From Phycisphaerales bacterium UBA7812 (lineage in GTDB: Bacteria > Planctomycetota > Phycisphaerae > Phycisphaerales > UBA1924), in assembly GCA_002480345.1 (NCBI GenBank), contig DLBY01000075.1, positions 7,329 to 19,036 on the forward strand: DNA of 11,708 nucleotides. The letters run 5' to 3'. The notes below the pieces were generated by a model. That model ran no database searches and had not been told where the DNA came from. It saw only the letters and a program-made list of their open reading frames with translations. A program made the translations under genes and the position numbers. This document shows, one piece after another, positions 6,712 through 11,708 of this stretch; the first letter of the stretch is position 1, and every line of letters starts with the position of its first letter.

Positions 6712-7374
6712 TTACGGACCGTGCTCCCAATCATTGCCGAACCGACGGGCGAGCGACGCCCGGACGCGGGCCTTGCCCCGATGGACGAGTGTCCACAGAT
6801 TGGTCTCGCTGACACCCAGAACCTCGCACACCTCGCGACCGGAAAGCCCGTCGACTTCGCGGAGCACGAGCGCGGACCGCATCGCGTCCGGTAACTCTGC
6901 CAGGGCCTCACGGATCGCCTCGCGGAGTTCCGCGTCATCCGGTGCGCGTCCCCAGGGGCGTTGCGGCTGCGCGAAACCCCCGCGCACAAACAGGTCCCCC
7001 CCACTGTCTCCGGTTGAATCGGGAGCACCGTGTCTCGAACGCGATCGGCGACGCTGCGCGAGCAGATCCAGCACCTTGTGACGCAGGATCCCCATCAACC
7101 AGGTCCGTTCACTCGAGCGGCGTTCGAACGAATCGCGCGAGCGCCACGCCGCGGCGAGCGCCGCCTGCACCGCTTCTTCCGCCGACTCGGCGCTGGGCAG
7201 GCGCAGGCGCGCATACGCGAACATCGCGGCGCCGTGCCGCTCGATCCAGCGAGACGGATCGAGCGCCCCCCGCTCCTCGCGGCTGCTCGTGCGTTCTGAT
7301 TCTGGGGGCGGAGCGGAGATGGGGAACCTCGCATCGTGAGCCGCGCCGGACGGACCCGGAAGAGACAGGGGCAA
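6712..7374 (-). CDS. ECF-type sigma-70 family RNA polymerase sigma factor (TTG start)
   Basis: The product has 220 residues. Sigma region 2 spans about 43-112, with Glu-Glu-Ala-Val-Gln...Trp-Arg-Ser-Arg and the Trp-Leu-Met-Gly-Ile-Leu-Arg-His-Lys-Val-Leu-Asp-Leu segment. A poorly conserved linker follows (113-148). Region 4 spans about 150-210, with Leu-Pro-Asp-Ala-Met-Arg, Leu-Arg-Glu-Val-Asp-Gly and the Thr-Asn-Leu-Trp-Thr-Leu-Val-His-Arg-Gly-Lys helix-turn-helix. Region 1.1 and region 3 are absent, as in ECF factors. No ATG or GTG occurs in frame before residue 51, which is already inside region 2, so the TTG at 7374 is the only good start (CTG at 7368 is the alternative). The first 40 residues look unstructured. 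It leads a unit with its anti-sigma factor. Confidence 0.9.
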   Translation of the reverse strand: MPLSLPGPSGAAHDARFPISAPPPESERTSSREERGALDPSRWIERHGAAMFAYARLRLPSAESAEEAVQAALAAAWRSRDSFERRSSERTWLMGILRHKVLDLLAQRRRSRSRHGAPDSTGDSGGDLFVRGGFAQPQRPWGRAPDDAELREAIREALAELPDAMRSALVLREVDGLSGREVCEVLGVSETNLWTLVHRGKARVRASLARRFGNDWEHGP

Positions 7375-7383
7375 TACCCTGTC
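7364..7383. promoter_or_regulatory. Perfect inverted repeat in the sigma/ABC divergent start region
   Basis: GACAGGG (7364-7370) and CCCTGTC (7377-7383) are a perfect 7-bp inverted repeat with a 6-base centre, GCAATA. The TTG start codon of the sigma gene (minus strand, 7374-7372) lies in that centre and the ABC ATPase ATG is at 7389. It could be a protein-binding operator between two divergent genes or an mRNA hairpin that hides the sigma start. The pattern is seen directly; the role is inference. Confidence 0.45.
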
Positions 7384-7388
7384 CCGCC

Positions 7389-8465
7389 ATGACCTGCACG
7401 ATCCGAATCGAGAACCTGACCAAGACCTTCAAGGGGCACGACGGCGGGACAACCACCGCGGTTGATCAGGTCTCCATCGAGATCGAGCCCGGCGAGCTTT
7501 TCTTCCTGCTCGGACCCTCGGGTTGCGGCAAGACCACTCTGCTGCGCATGATCGCCGGGTTCATCGATCCCTCCCAGGGGCGGATCTATTTCAACGATCG
7601 AGAAGTCACCACCACACCCGCGAACAAACGCAACACGGGCATGGTCTTCCAGTCCTACGCGCTGTGGCCGCACATGACCGTCGCGGACAATGTCGCGTTC
7701 GGACTGAAGATCCGTAACCTTACAAAAACAGAACAAAAAAAGCGGGTGGGCGAGGCCCTCGAGTCCGTTCAGATGACGCCTTACGCTGACCGCAAGCCCA
7801 CGCAGCTCTCGGGCGGGCAGCAGCAGCGTGTGGCGCTCGCGCGGGCGCTGGTGATCAAGCCCGATGTGCTGCTGCTCGATGAGCCGCTCTCGAACCTTGA
7901 CGCCAAACTCCGAAACGAGCTGCGGAACGAGATCCGCCGCAGTTGCAAGGAAGCCGGGATCACCACCGTCTATGTCACGCACGACCAGAAGGAGGCGATG
8001 AGCATCGCCGATCGGCTCGCGATCCTCCGCGCGGGCCGCGTCGAGCAGGTCGCCTCGCCCGCGGACGGCTACTACCGCCCCCACAACCGATTCGTCGCCG
8101 AGTTCCTGGGTGAAACCAACATCATCGAGGGCAGCGCGCACGAGCGCGATGGGGGGTTCCTCGTGGAAACACCCTTCGGGAGCCTGCCGCTCCCCCACCG
8201 CGACGCGAGCGTGGGTGACCGCGTGATGATCTCCGTCCGCCCCGAGTCGTGGCGCATTGTCGGACTCGACCACGGCGCCGCAATCCGCGGCACCGTCCGC
8301 TCGACGGTCTTCCTGGGTGAGTCCACGCATGTCGAGGCCGAGGTCGACGGGCGGATCATCCTCGCGATGGTCCACGGCCGACGCGGTCTCACCGCAGTCC
8401 CGGCGGTGGGGGCCCCCATCGCCCTGACGACCGACGCGGACGAGATCGCGATCATCGATCAGTAA
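7389..8465 (+). CDS. ABC transporter ATP-binding protein (CUT1/Fe3+/polyamine-like) with TOBE domain
   Basis: The 358-residue ATPase has every ABC motif in order: Walker A Gly-Pro-Ser-Gly-Cys-Gly-Lys-Thr (42-49), Q-loop Gln88, signature Leu-Ser-Gly-Gly-Gln-Gln-Gln (140-146), Walker B Leu-Leu-Leu-Asp-Glu (161-165), D-loop and His198. Residues about 245-358 form the C-terminal TOBE-type regulatory domain typical of MalK/UgpC/PotA/FbpC importers. Ala-Leu-Trp-Pro-His-Met-Thr after the Q-loop recalls ferric-iron and similar importers, but the substrate cannot be set from the ATPase alone. No permease or binding protein is in the window. The ATG at 7389 is natural for the family; a clear ribosome-binding site is missing, so the mRNA may be leaderless or poorly translated. 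An A7 run (7735-7741) lies in Lys/Thr-rich codons after the Q-loop. Confidence 0.93.
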   Translation: MTCTIRIENLTKTFKGHDGGTTTAVDQVSIEIEPGELFFLLGPSGCGKTTLLRMIAGFIDPSQGRIYFNDREVTTTPANKRNTGMVFQSYALWPHMTVADNVAFGLKIRNLTKTEQKKRVGEALESVQMTPYADRKPTQLSGGQQQRVALARALVIKPDVLLLDEPLSNLDAKLRNELRNEIRRSCKEAGITTVYVTHDQKEAMSIADRLAILRAGRVEQVASPADGYYRPHNRFVAEFLGETNIIEGSAHERDGGFLVETPFGSLPLPHRDASVGDRVMISVRPESWRIVGLDHGAAIRGTVRSTVFLGESTHVEAEVDGRIILAMVHGRRGLTAVPAVGAPIALTTDADEIAIIDQ

Positions 8466-8509
8466 CCGATCGTACTTCCGACGATTGACCCCTCGACCGA
8501 CGGCGACGA

Positions 8510-8525
8510 TGTTCCCCGTGGAACA
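8510..8525. promoter_or_regulatory. parS: parS centromere-like ParB-binding site
   Basis: TGTTCCCCGTGGAACA differs at one base (position 7, C for A) from the palindromic parS form TGTTCCACGTGGAACA, a common variant of the bacterial consensus. It lies 115 bp before the parB start in noncoding DNA. ParB is known to load at parS, slide as a CTP-dependent clamp and form the partition complex. The position next to parB, in DNA not constrained by a coding frame, makes a chance match unlikely. It may also let ParB regulate its own gene. Confidence 0.82.
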
Positions 8526-8599
8526 CGCCCTGCCTGATCGGCTGGTTGAATCGGCTGCATGGTGCTGGCCTACACGCTGCCGATGCGCGCCGGGTGCGG

Positions 8600-8605
8600 T
8601 ACACT
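8600..8605 (+). promoter_or_regulatory. Possible -10 element of parB
   Basis: TACACT matches the -10 consensus at four of six positions (the highly conserved T1, A2 and T6, plus position 4 as read) and lies 35 bases before the parB start. The matching -35 (CTGCCG, 17 bases upstream) is poor. TTGAAT at 8546-8551 is a better -35 but has no good partner. Weak call. Confidence 0.25.
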
Positions 8606-8640
8606 TCGCACTCAAACCTGCAGGGCATGGAGGCCGAATG

Positions 8641-9705
8641 ATGAGCACGGCGCGTAAGCAACCGAAGAAAAGACTCGGCAAGGGACTCAGTGCGATCCTC
8701 GATACTTCTCCGTCACCAGTAAAACCGCGTCCGGTTGAGGTTGCGGCACCTTCGACGCAAACACCTGAAAAAAATGAACTTACAACAAGGCACACCAATG
8801 GTGAAGCCGTATCATTGCCAGAGTTATCGGACTCTTCGGTGAAGCCTCACGATGCTGCGACAAAGGCTGAGCCAGCCGGGTCCGCGACAGCAGGGGGTGG
8901 CATCCATCGTCTCGCGGTCGATGCGATCGTGCCCGGCACGCACCAGCCCCGGAAGCAGTTCGAAGCGGGCGCTCTCGAATCGCTCGCGGCGTCGATCCGA
9001 TCGGTGGGGGTGATCCAGCCGATCACGGTTCGGCCCCACGGCGCGGATCGGTTCGAGCTTATTGCCGGAGAGCGGCGGTGGCGTGCGGCGCGGCTCGCGG
9101 GTCTGACGGAGATCCCGGCGATCGTCACGGACGCGAACGAGCAGGTCGCGGCCGAGACCGCGCTGATCGAGAATCTCCAGCGGGAGGATCTGAACCCGAT
9201 CGAGCGGGGAGACGCGATCCGGGGGCTCATCGAGAGCTTCGGATTCACCCAGGCAACGGTCGCCGAGCGCGTCGGGCTCGATCGTTCGTCGGTTTCCAAC
9301 CTGCTTCGGCTCGCGGACTTGGAGGAGCCGATCCGGGACATCCTCGCGTCCGGGCTGCTGGGATTGGGTCACGGCAAGGCGCTCCTCTCGTTTCCGCCCG
9401 GTCGTGGGCGAATCGACGCCGCCGCGAAGGCAAGCCGCGAGGGGTGGAGCGTGCGCCGGCTCGAGGAGGAGTCCCGTCGGATCCGAGCCGCGGACGGTGG
9501 GGGGTCTCAAACGGGCAAGGGTGGGGGGGACGACCAGGTCGAGACCCGCGCCCTCGAGAAGCGCCTTGGGGAGCACCTGGGCACCAAGGTGGCGCTCCGT
9601 GTCGACCGCTCGGGCAAGGGCGTGGTGCAGATCCGCTTCTTCGATCTGGATCATTTCGACGACCTGATGAGCCGGATCGGGTTCGATCCGTCGGCGGATT
9701 CCTGA
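8641..9705 (+). CDS. parB: ParB/Spo0J family chromosome partitioning protein
   Basis: ParB is a CTP-dependent DNA clamp that loads at parS, organises the origin region and stimulates ParA. The 354-residue product has the N-terminal ParA-activating motif Lys-Lys-Arg-Leu-Gly-Lys-Gly-Leu-Ser-Ala (8-18), then a Pro/Ser/Thr-rich linker to about 87. The CTPase domain follows: Gly-Val-Ile-Gln-Pro-Ile near 123-128, Gly-Glu-Arg-Arg-Trp-Arg-Ala (143-149) and Glu-Asn-Leu-Gln-Arg-Glu-Asp (177-183). The parS-binding helix-turn-helix is at about 203-224 and the C-terminal dimerisation region at about 300-354. Tandem ATGs occur at 8638 and 8641; GGAGG at 8629-8633 is 7 bases from the second, which I prefer. 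An upstream in-frame start at 8485 would have to read through parS. The linker DNA is much less GC-rich than the rest of the gene. No parA adjoins it. Confidence 0.96.
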   Translation: MSTARKQPKKRLGKGLSAILDTSPSPVKPRPVEVAAPSTQTPEKNELTTRHTNGEAVSLPELSDSSVKPHDAATKAEPAGSATAGGGIHRLAVDAIVPGTHQPRKQFEAGALESLAASIRSVGVIQPITVRPHGADRFELIAGERRWRAARLAGLTEIPAIVTDANEQVAAETALIENLQREDLNPIERGDAIRGLIESFGFTQATVAERVGLDRSSVSNLLRLADLEEPIRDILASGLLGLGHGKALLSFPPGRGRIDAAAKASREGWSVRRLEEESRRIRAADGGGSQTGKGGGDDQVETRALEKRLGEHLGTKVALRVDRSGKGVVQIRFFDLDHFDDLMSRIGFDPSADS

Positions 9706-9961
9706 GCAATCCCGGCGAGCGTGTTCGCCGATCGGGGCCAGTTTAGTTTGGAGTTCGATCGGTTGTCGGACGCTGACTTATTGAGATTGACGGCTGTCTA
9801 CCTTCTGGATTCGGCGTAAAATTTATACATAGAAGTCTTCGAAGTGACGATGCTCCGGGCCTAGAGTGTTGCGTTCATGGAAGAGAGGTGCGCATCCGGG
9901 CCGCGGACCGGAGCGGGACGATCGGTCTCGCGTTCGCGGCGGATCAAGAGGAGCACCGAGT
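9706..9961 (+). other. AT-rich intergenic region and leader before the winged-helix gene
   Basis: A short dyad, GGCGA/TCGCC (9715-9730 area), follows parB but has no real T-tract. Around 9780-9830 the DNA is AT-rich and holds TAAAAT (9817-9822) and TATACA (9824-9829), either of which could be a -10; TTGACG at 9787-9792 is too far from both for a normal 17-base spacer. The last 70 bases are GC-rich leader. No coding signal is visible. Confidence 0.35.
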
Positions 9962-10411
9962 ATGGCTAAGAAGAAGACAACCAAGAAGACCCGCAAATCG
10001 ACCCCCAAGCCGCCGAGCGCTCCGGCGCTCGACGATCTGTCCTTTGATGAGCTCCAGCGCGAGATGCAGCGCCGTGAGCGCGAGATGAAGCGGCTGGTCA
10101 ACAAGCGCGACCGCCTGCATCAGCAGATCCGCGAGGTCGAGGATGAGATCCAGTCGCTGGGCGGCGCCGGCGCGTTCGGGATGACCGCGGGCGGGCGCCC
10201 CCGCCGGCGGCCGCAGAACGAGTCGAGCCTGAGCGAAGCACTGTTGAAACTACTGAAGAACACGACGATGAGCGTCACGCAGGCGGCCGATGAGGTTCAG
10301 CGTGCGGGCTACCAGACGACTTCGGCGAGTTTCCGAACCATCGTCAACCAGACGCTGATCAAGGACCCGCGATTCAAGAAGGTCTCGCGCGGCCAGTACA
10401 CCGCGAAATGA
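9962..10411 (+). CDS. Lys-rich, coiled-coil, winged-helix (HARE-HTH-like) protein, putative nucleoid or transcription factor
   Basis: I choose the ATG at 9962 because AGAGGAG precedes it with 8 bases between; the frame upstream to 9866 looks noncoding. The 149 residues split into three parts. Residues 1-20 are a Lys/Thr/Pro tail resembling histone-H1-like tails. Residues 25-66 are a highly charged helix with heptad spacing, probably a coiled coil that dimerises. A Gly/Arg hinge (67-86) leads to a C-terminal domain at 87-147 with the pattern Leu-Leu-Lys-Leu-Leu...Met-Ser-Val-Thr-Gln-Ala-Ala-Asp-Glu-Val...Gly-Tyr...Phe-Arg-Thr-Ile-Val-Asn-Gln-x-Leu...Phe-Lys-Lys-Val-x-Arg-Gly-Gln-Tyr, like the HARE-HTH winged helix. 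DNA binding is likely; the target is unknown. It has its own terminator and sits just after parB. Confidence 0.8.
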   Translation: MAKKKTTKKTRKSTPKPPSAPALDDLSFDELQREMQRREREMKRLVNKRDRLHQQIREVEDEIQSLGGAGAFGMTAGGRPRRRPQNESSLSEALLKLLKNTTMSVTQAADEVQRAGYQTTSASFRTIVNQTLIKDPRFKKVSRGQYTAK

Positions 10412-10455
10412 CCCGTCGCGGGTCTTTCGGCCCTGAAAACACGGACGAAAGAAAA

Positions 10456-10485
10456 CCGGGCTCCCGCGAGGGGAGCCCGGCTTTG
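10456..10485. terminator. Strong terminator after the winged-helix gene, possibly bidirectional
   Basis: CCGGGCTCCC (10456-10465) pairs perfectly with GGGAGCCCGG (10471-10480) around a 5-base loop. CTTTG follows on the plus strand, 45 bases after the stop codon. On the minus strand the stem is followed by TTTTC, so it can also stop transcripts from the convergent lipoprotein gene. Confidence 0.85.
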
Positions 10486-10622
10486 TGCGCTCATGAATGT
10501 TCCGCCTGTGCCAGCCGGCGCGCAGGCTCCGGGTCCCGGCAGCACACCCGTGTGCAAGGGGCCGCAGCGGGGAAGACGGGCGAACCACGCGGCATGTCGG
10601 GGCGGCCCTCGCCGCGCGAGGA

Positions 10623-10895
10623 TCAGTCCGGGATAGGCGCCGGGTTCAGGCGGCTCGGGCGATCGATGTAGATCACGCGGGCCGCGTCATCGAGCATCAT
10701 CCGCAGGTTGAGGTTCTTCTGGATCGCGTAGGAGTTCGCGGCCTCGGTCGGTGATTCGACAGAGGTGAGCAGCTCGGGTGTCGGATTCGCGCGAAGGGCG
10801 CTGATGCCGGTGCTCGAGCAGCCCGCGACGAGCAGCAGAGACGCGGCCGAGAGCGCGGCGGCAACGATACGGGTACGGGTCACGCGGGCCTGCAT
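10623..10895 (-). CDS. Small predicted lipoprotein
   Basis: The 90-residue product starts at an ATG at 10895 with AGAGGAG 8 bases upstream. Residues 1-25 are a lipoprotein signal peptide (Arg4/7/9, hydrophobic core, Leu-Val-Ala-Gly) with the lipid-modified Cys at 26, leaving a mature protein of 65 residues. The +2 residue is Ser, which in many Gram-negative-type envelopes favours the outer membrane. The mature part has a Tyr-Ala-Ile-Gln-Lys-Asn-Leu-Asn-Leu-Arg-Met-Met-Leu-Asp-Asp helix and a Leu/Ile-Asp-Arg-Pro-Ser-Arg-Leu motif near the end. I do not recognise a named family. It is transcribed alone and converges on the winged-helix gene. Confidence 0.85.
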   Translation of the reverse strand: MQARVTRTRIVAAALSAASLLLVAGCSSTGISALRANPTPELLTSVESPTEAANSYAIQKNLNLRMMLDDAARVIYIDRPSRLNPAPIPD

Positions 10896-11397
10896 GCTGA
10901 ACTCCTCTGAGGATCCGTGCCGGCGATGCGGTGTTCACGAATCGGTGTCGGGGCCATCCCACCCCATCACGAGTGTCGCCACGAGACCGGGCGTTCTGTG
11001 GGGAACGCGCCGGGGACCGCCGCTCGCCTCCCCTGGTCGGGCGGACGGACCTGTGGCATCGCCGGGGGAGGATACCAACACGGATCGCTCCCGGTGCCGA
11101 TCGACGGCAGAAAAATGCCGGTTTCCGATCCGGCGATCCGGGAGCGGCGGGGATCTTGCAAGTCGGATCGCGCCGGCATCCGATGAGGAAACTCGCACGA
11201 ATTCGGATTTCCGCCCGCTGTGTGTGCAACCGTGTCGGGTAGACTGCGCAGCGTGATTGACATCCCGGCGTCCGCGTCCGATCGGTGTATGTTCGAACCT
11301 TTCTGACCCCACGGGAGCCTCCCGCCCAGCCGGGCGAACGCCAAGCCTCCTCCGAGTGGAAGGCGGGGATCCGGCCGGTGGCGCCCACCTCGATTTG
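10896..11397. other. Intergenic region without a convincing gene
   Basis: This GC-rich stretch separates the divergent lipoprotein and YjfB-like genes. Open frames exist on both strands, but they are rich in Arg, Pro, Gly and Ser, lack ribosome-binding sites and overlap one another, so I treat them as chance. TTGACA occurs at 11257-11262 on the plus strand but no acceptable -10 lies 16-18 bases on. Several GC-rich short hairpins lie at 11313-11335 and 11345-11364. Promoters for both flanking genes must lie here but I cannot place them. Confidence 0.5.
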
Positions 11398-11499
11398 GGG
11401 TTCGGCCTGACCGATTCGAACGCGGACGCCGGGATGTTGTCCGCGCCGAACCCACGATTTTCCAGAAACTTGGGTGTCCTCCCGAAGTGGGTCAGGCGG
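11398..11499 (+). promoter_or_regulatory. Foldable mRNA leader with potential pairing to the ribosome-binding site
   Basis: Three perfect complementary pairs are visible. An outer stem GGGTTCGGC (11398-11406) pairs with GCCGAACCC (11445-11453). An inner stem CGCGGAC (11421-11427) pairs with GTCCGCG (11439-11445), stacking next to the outer stem. The single-stranded junction CCTGACC (11406-11412) is complementary to GGTCAGG (11490-11496), which overlaps AGGCGG (11494-11499), the likely ribosome-binding site of the next gene. A pseudoknot that hides the start is therefore possible. Function is inference; no known riboswitch class is recognised with confidence. Confidence 0.35.
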
Positions 11500-11506
11500 C
11501 ACGCCG

Positions 11507-11708
11507 ATGCCCATGGTGATGCTGTCGGCCTTGTCCAGTGCGTTCGGATCGACCTTCTCCGCGGATCTGCGGAGCCAGGTCGGTGTCGCCGTGGCTCGGA
11601 AGACGCTCGACGCCGCGGAAGCTCAAGGCGATGCCGCAGTTCGCATGATCGAAGACGCCGCGGCGGTGGGGGCCCGCGCCCGCGAATCCGGCCTGCGGGT
11701 CACCCCCC
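11507..11708 (+). CDS. YjfB-family putative motility protein (3' end beyond window)
   Basis: The frame is open from an ATG at 11507 to the window end (67 residues). AGGCGG ends 7 bases upstream; in-frame ATGs at 11513 and 11519 are alternatives. After a short hydrophobic Ser/Ala-rich start, residues 20-50 (Asp-Leu-Arg-Ser-Gln-Val-Gly-Val-Ala-Val-Ala-Arg-Lys-Thr-Leu-Asp-Ala-Ala-Glu, then Gln-Gly-Asp-Ala-Ala-Val-Arg-Met-Ile) match the pattern of YjfB-type proteins, which are about 60-80 residues, share the Q-V-x-h-A-h-h-K-K-x-L-D-x-A-x-x-Q-G core and are annotated as putative motility proteins. The product is probably nearly complete. The biochemical role of the family is unknown. The call rests on pattern memory, hence moderate confidence. 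Confidence 0.68.
   Translation, partial: MPMVMLSALSSAFGSTFSADLRSQVGVAVARKTLDAAEAQGDAAVRMIEDAAAVGARARESGLRVTP

Noticed and set aside
6789..6800. DnaA-box-like TGTCCACAG
   Set aside because: It differs from TTATCCACA at key positions, is single, and lies inside the sigma gene; no cluster suggests an origin in this window.
8485..8640. N-terminal extension of ParB from 8485
   Set aside because: It reads through the parS site and lacks similarity to ParB; GGAGG positions the start at 8641.
7095..8798. 567-residue open frame on the minus strand
   Set aside because: It is antisense to the ABC ATPase and runs through the sigma gene, parS and the parB start; composition is that of a shadow frame.
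10542..10555. GCACAC-CC-GTGTGC palindrome
   Set aside because: The stem is short, has no T-tract and lies between two convergent genes already served by the terminator at 10456-10480.
11257..11262. Perfect TTGACA -35 element
   Set aside because: No acceptable -10 lies 16-18 bases downstream; the nearest TATGTT is about 25 bases away.
11291..11299. GTTCGAACC resembling a tRNA T-loop
   Set aside because: No acceptor or anticodon arm can be paired around it; it is a short palindrome.
10687..11514. 275-residue open frame on the minus strand
   Set aside because: It overlaps the lipoprotein gene out of frame and is Arg/Gly/Pro/Ser-rich without a ribosome-binding site.

Overview
The window is high-GC chromosomal DNA, most likely from a planctomycete of the class Phycisphaerae. 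Three things in the sequence suggest this. A large secreted protein ends in a dockerin-like module closing with Gly-Cys-Pro (the 'GC-type dockerin' common in that class). A second secreted protein ends in a Pro-rich, hydrophobic, Arg-rich PEP-CTERM-type sorting tail. Several small proteins also have a planctomycete look. This assignment is inference; no rRNA or tRNA is present. I see no mobile element, CRISPR array, phage gene or restriction system.

Layout, left to right. (1) Bases 1-2061, minus strand: a PadR-family repressor whose stop codon overlaps (ATGA) the start of a large HAAS-like single-span membrane protein that runs off the left edge. A near-perfect palindrome at 2101-2121 lies over the likely padR promoter. 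(2) Bases 2348-5065, plus strand: a divergent 905-residue secreted beta-repeat protein ending in the dockerin module. (3) Bases 5084-7374, minus strand: an ECF-type sigma factor, a soluble zinc-binding (ZAS) anti-sigma factor, a spondin-domain PEP-CTERM protein closed by a good terminator, and then a short DciA-like (DUF721) protein. (4) Bases 7389-10411, plus strand: an ABC transporter ATPase divergent from the sigma factor with only 14 bp between start codons, then a one-mismatch parS site, parB, and a Lys-rich coiled-coil/winged-helix protein followed by a strong terminator. (5) Bases 10623-10895, minus strand: a small lipoprotein. (6) Bases 11507 to the right edge, plus strand: the start of a YjfB-type putative motility protein, preceded by a long leader that can fold and may mask its ribosome-binding site.

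How the genes may work together. Three modules are visible: a PadR/HAAS signalling pair beside a secreted surface protein; an ECF/anti-sigma pair beside a PEP-CTERM surface protein; and chromosome-maintenance genes (parS-parB, a DciA-like protein, a putative nucleoid-type protein). No parA and no ABC permease lie in the window.

Nothing here is clearly a new defence or mobile system. The items most worth following are the parS site next to parB, the PadR operator, the sigma factor whose only plausible start is a TTG inside a perfect inverted repeat, and the foldable leader before the YjfB-like gene. Two genes are cut by the window edges (1-1681 and 11507-11708).
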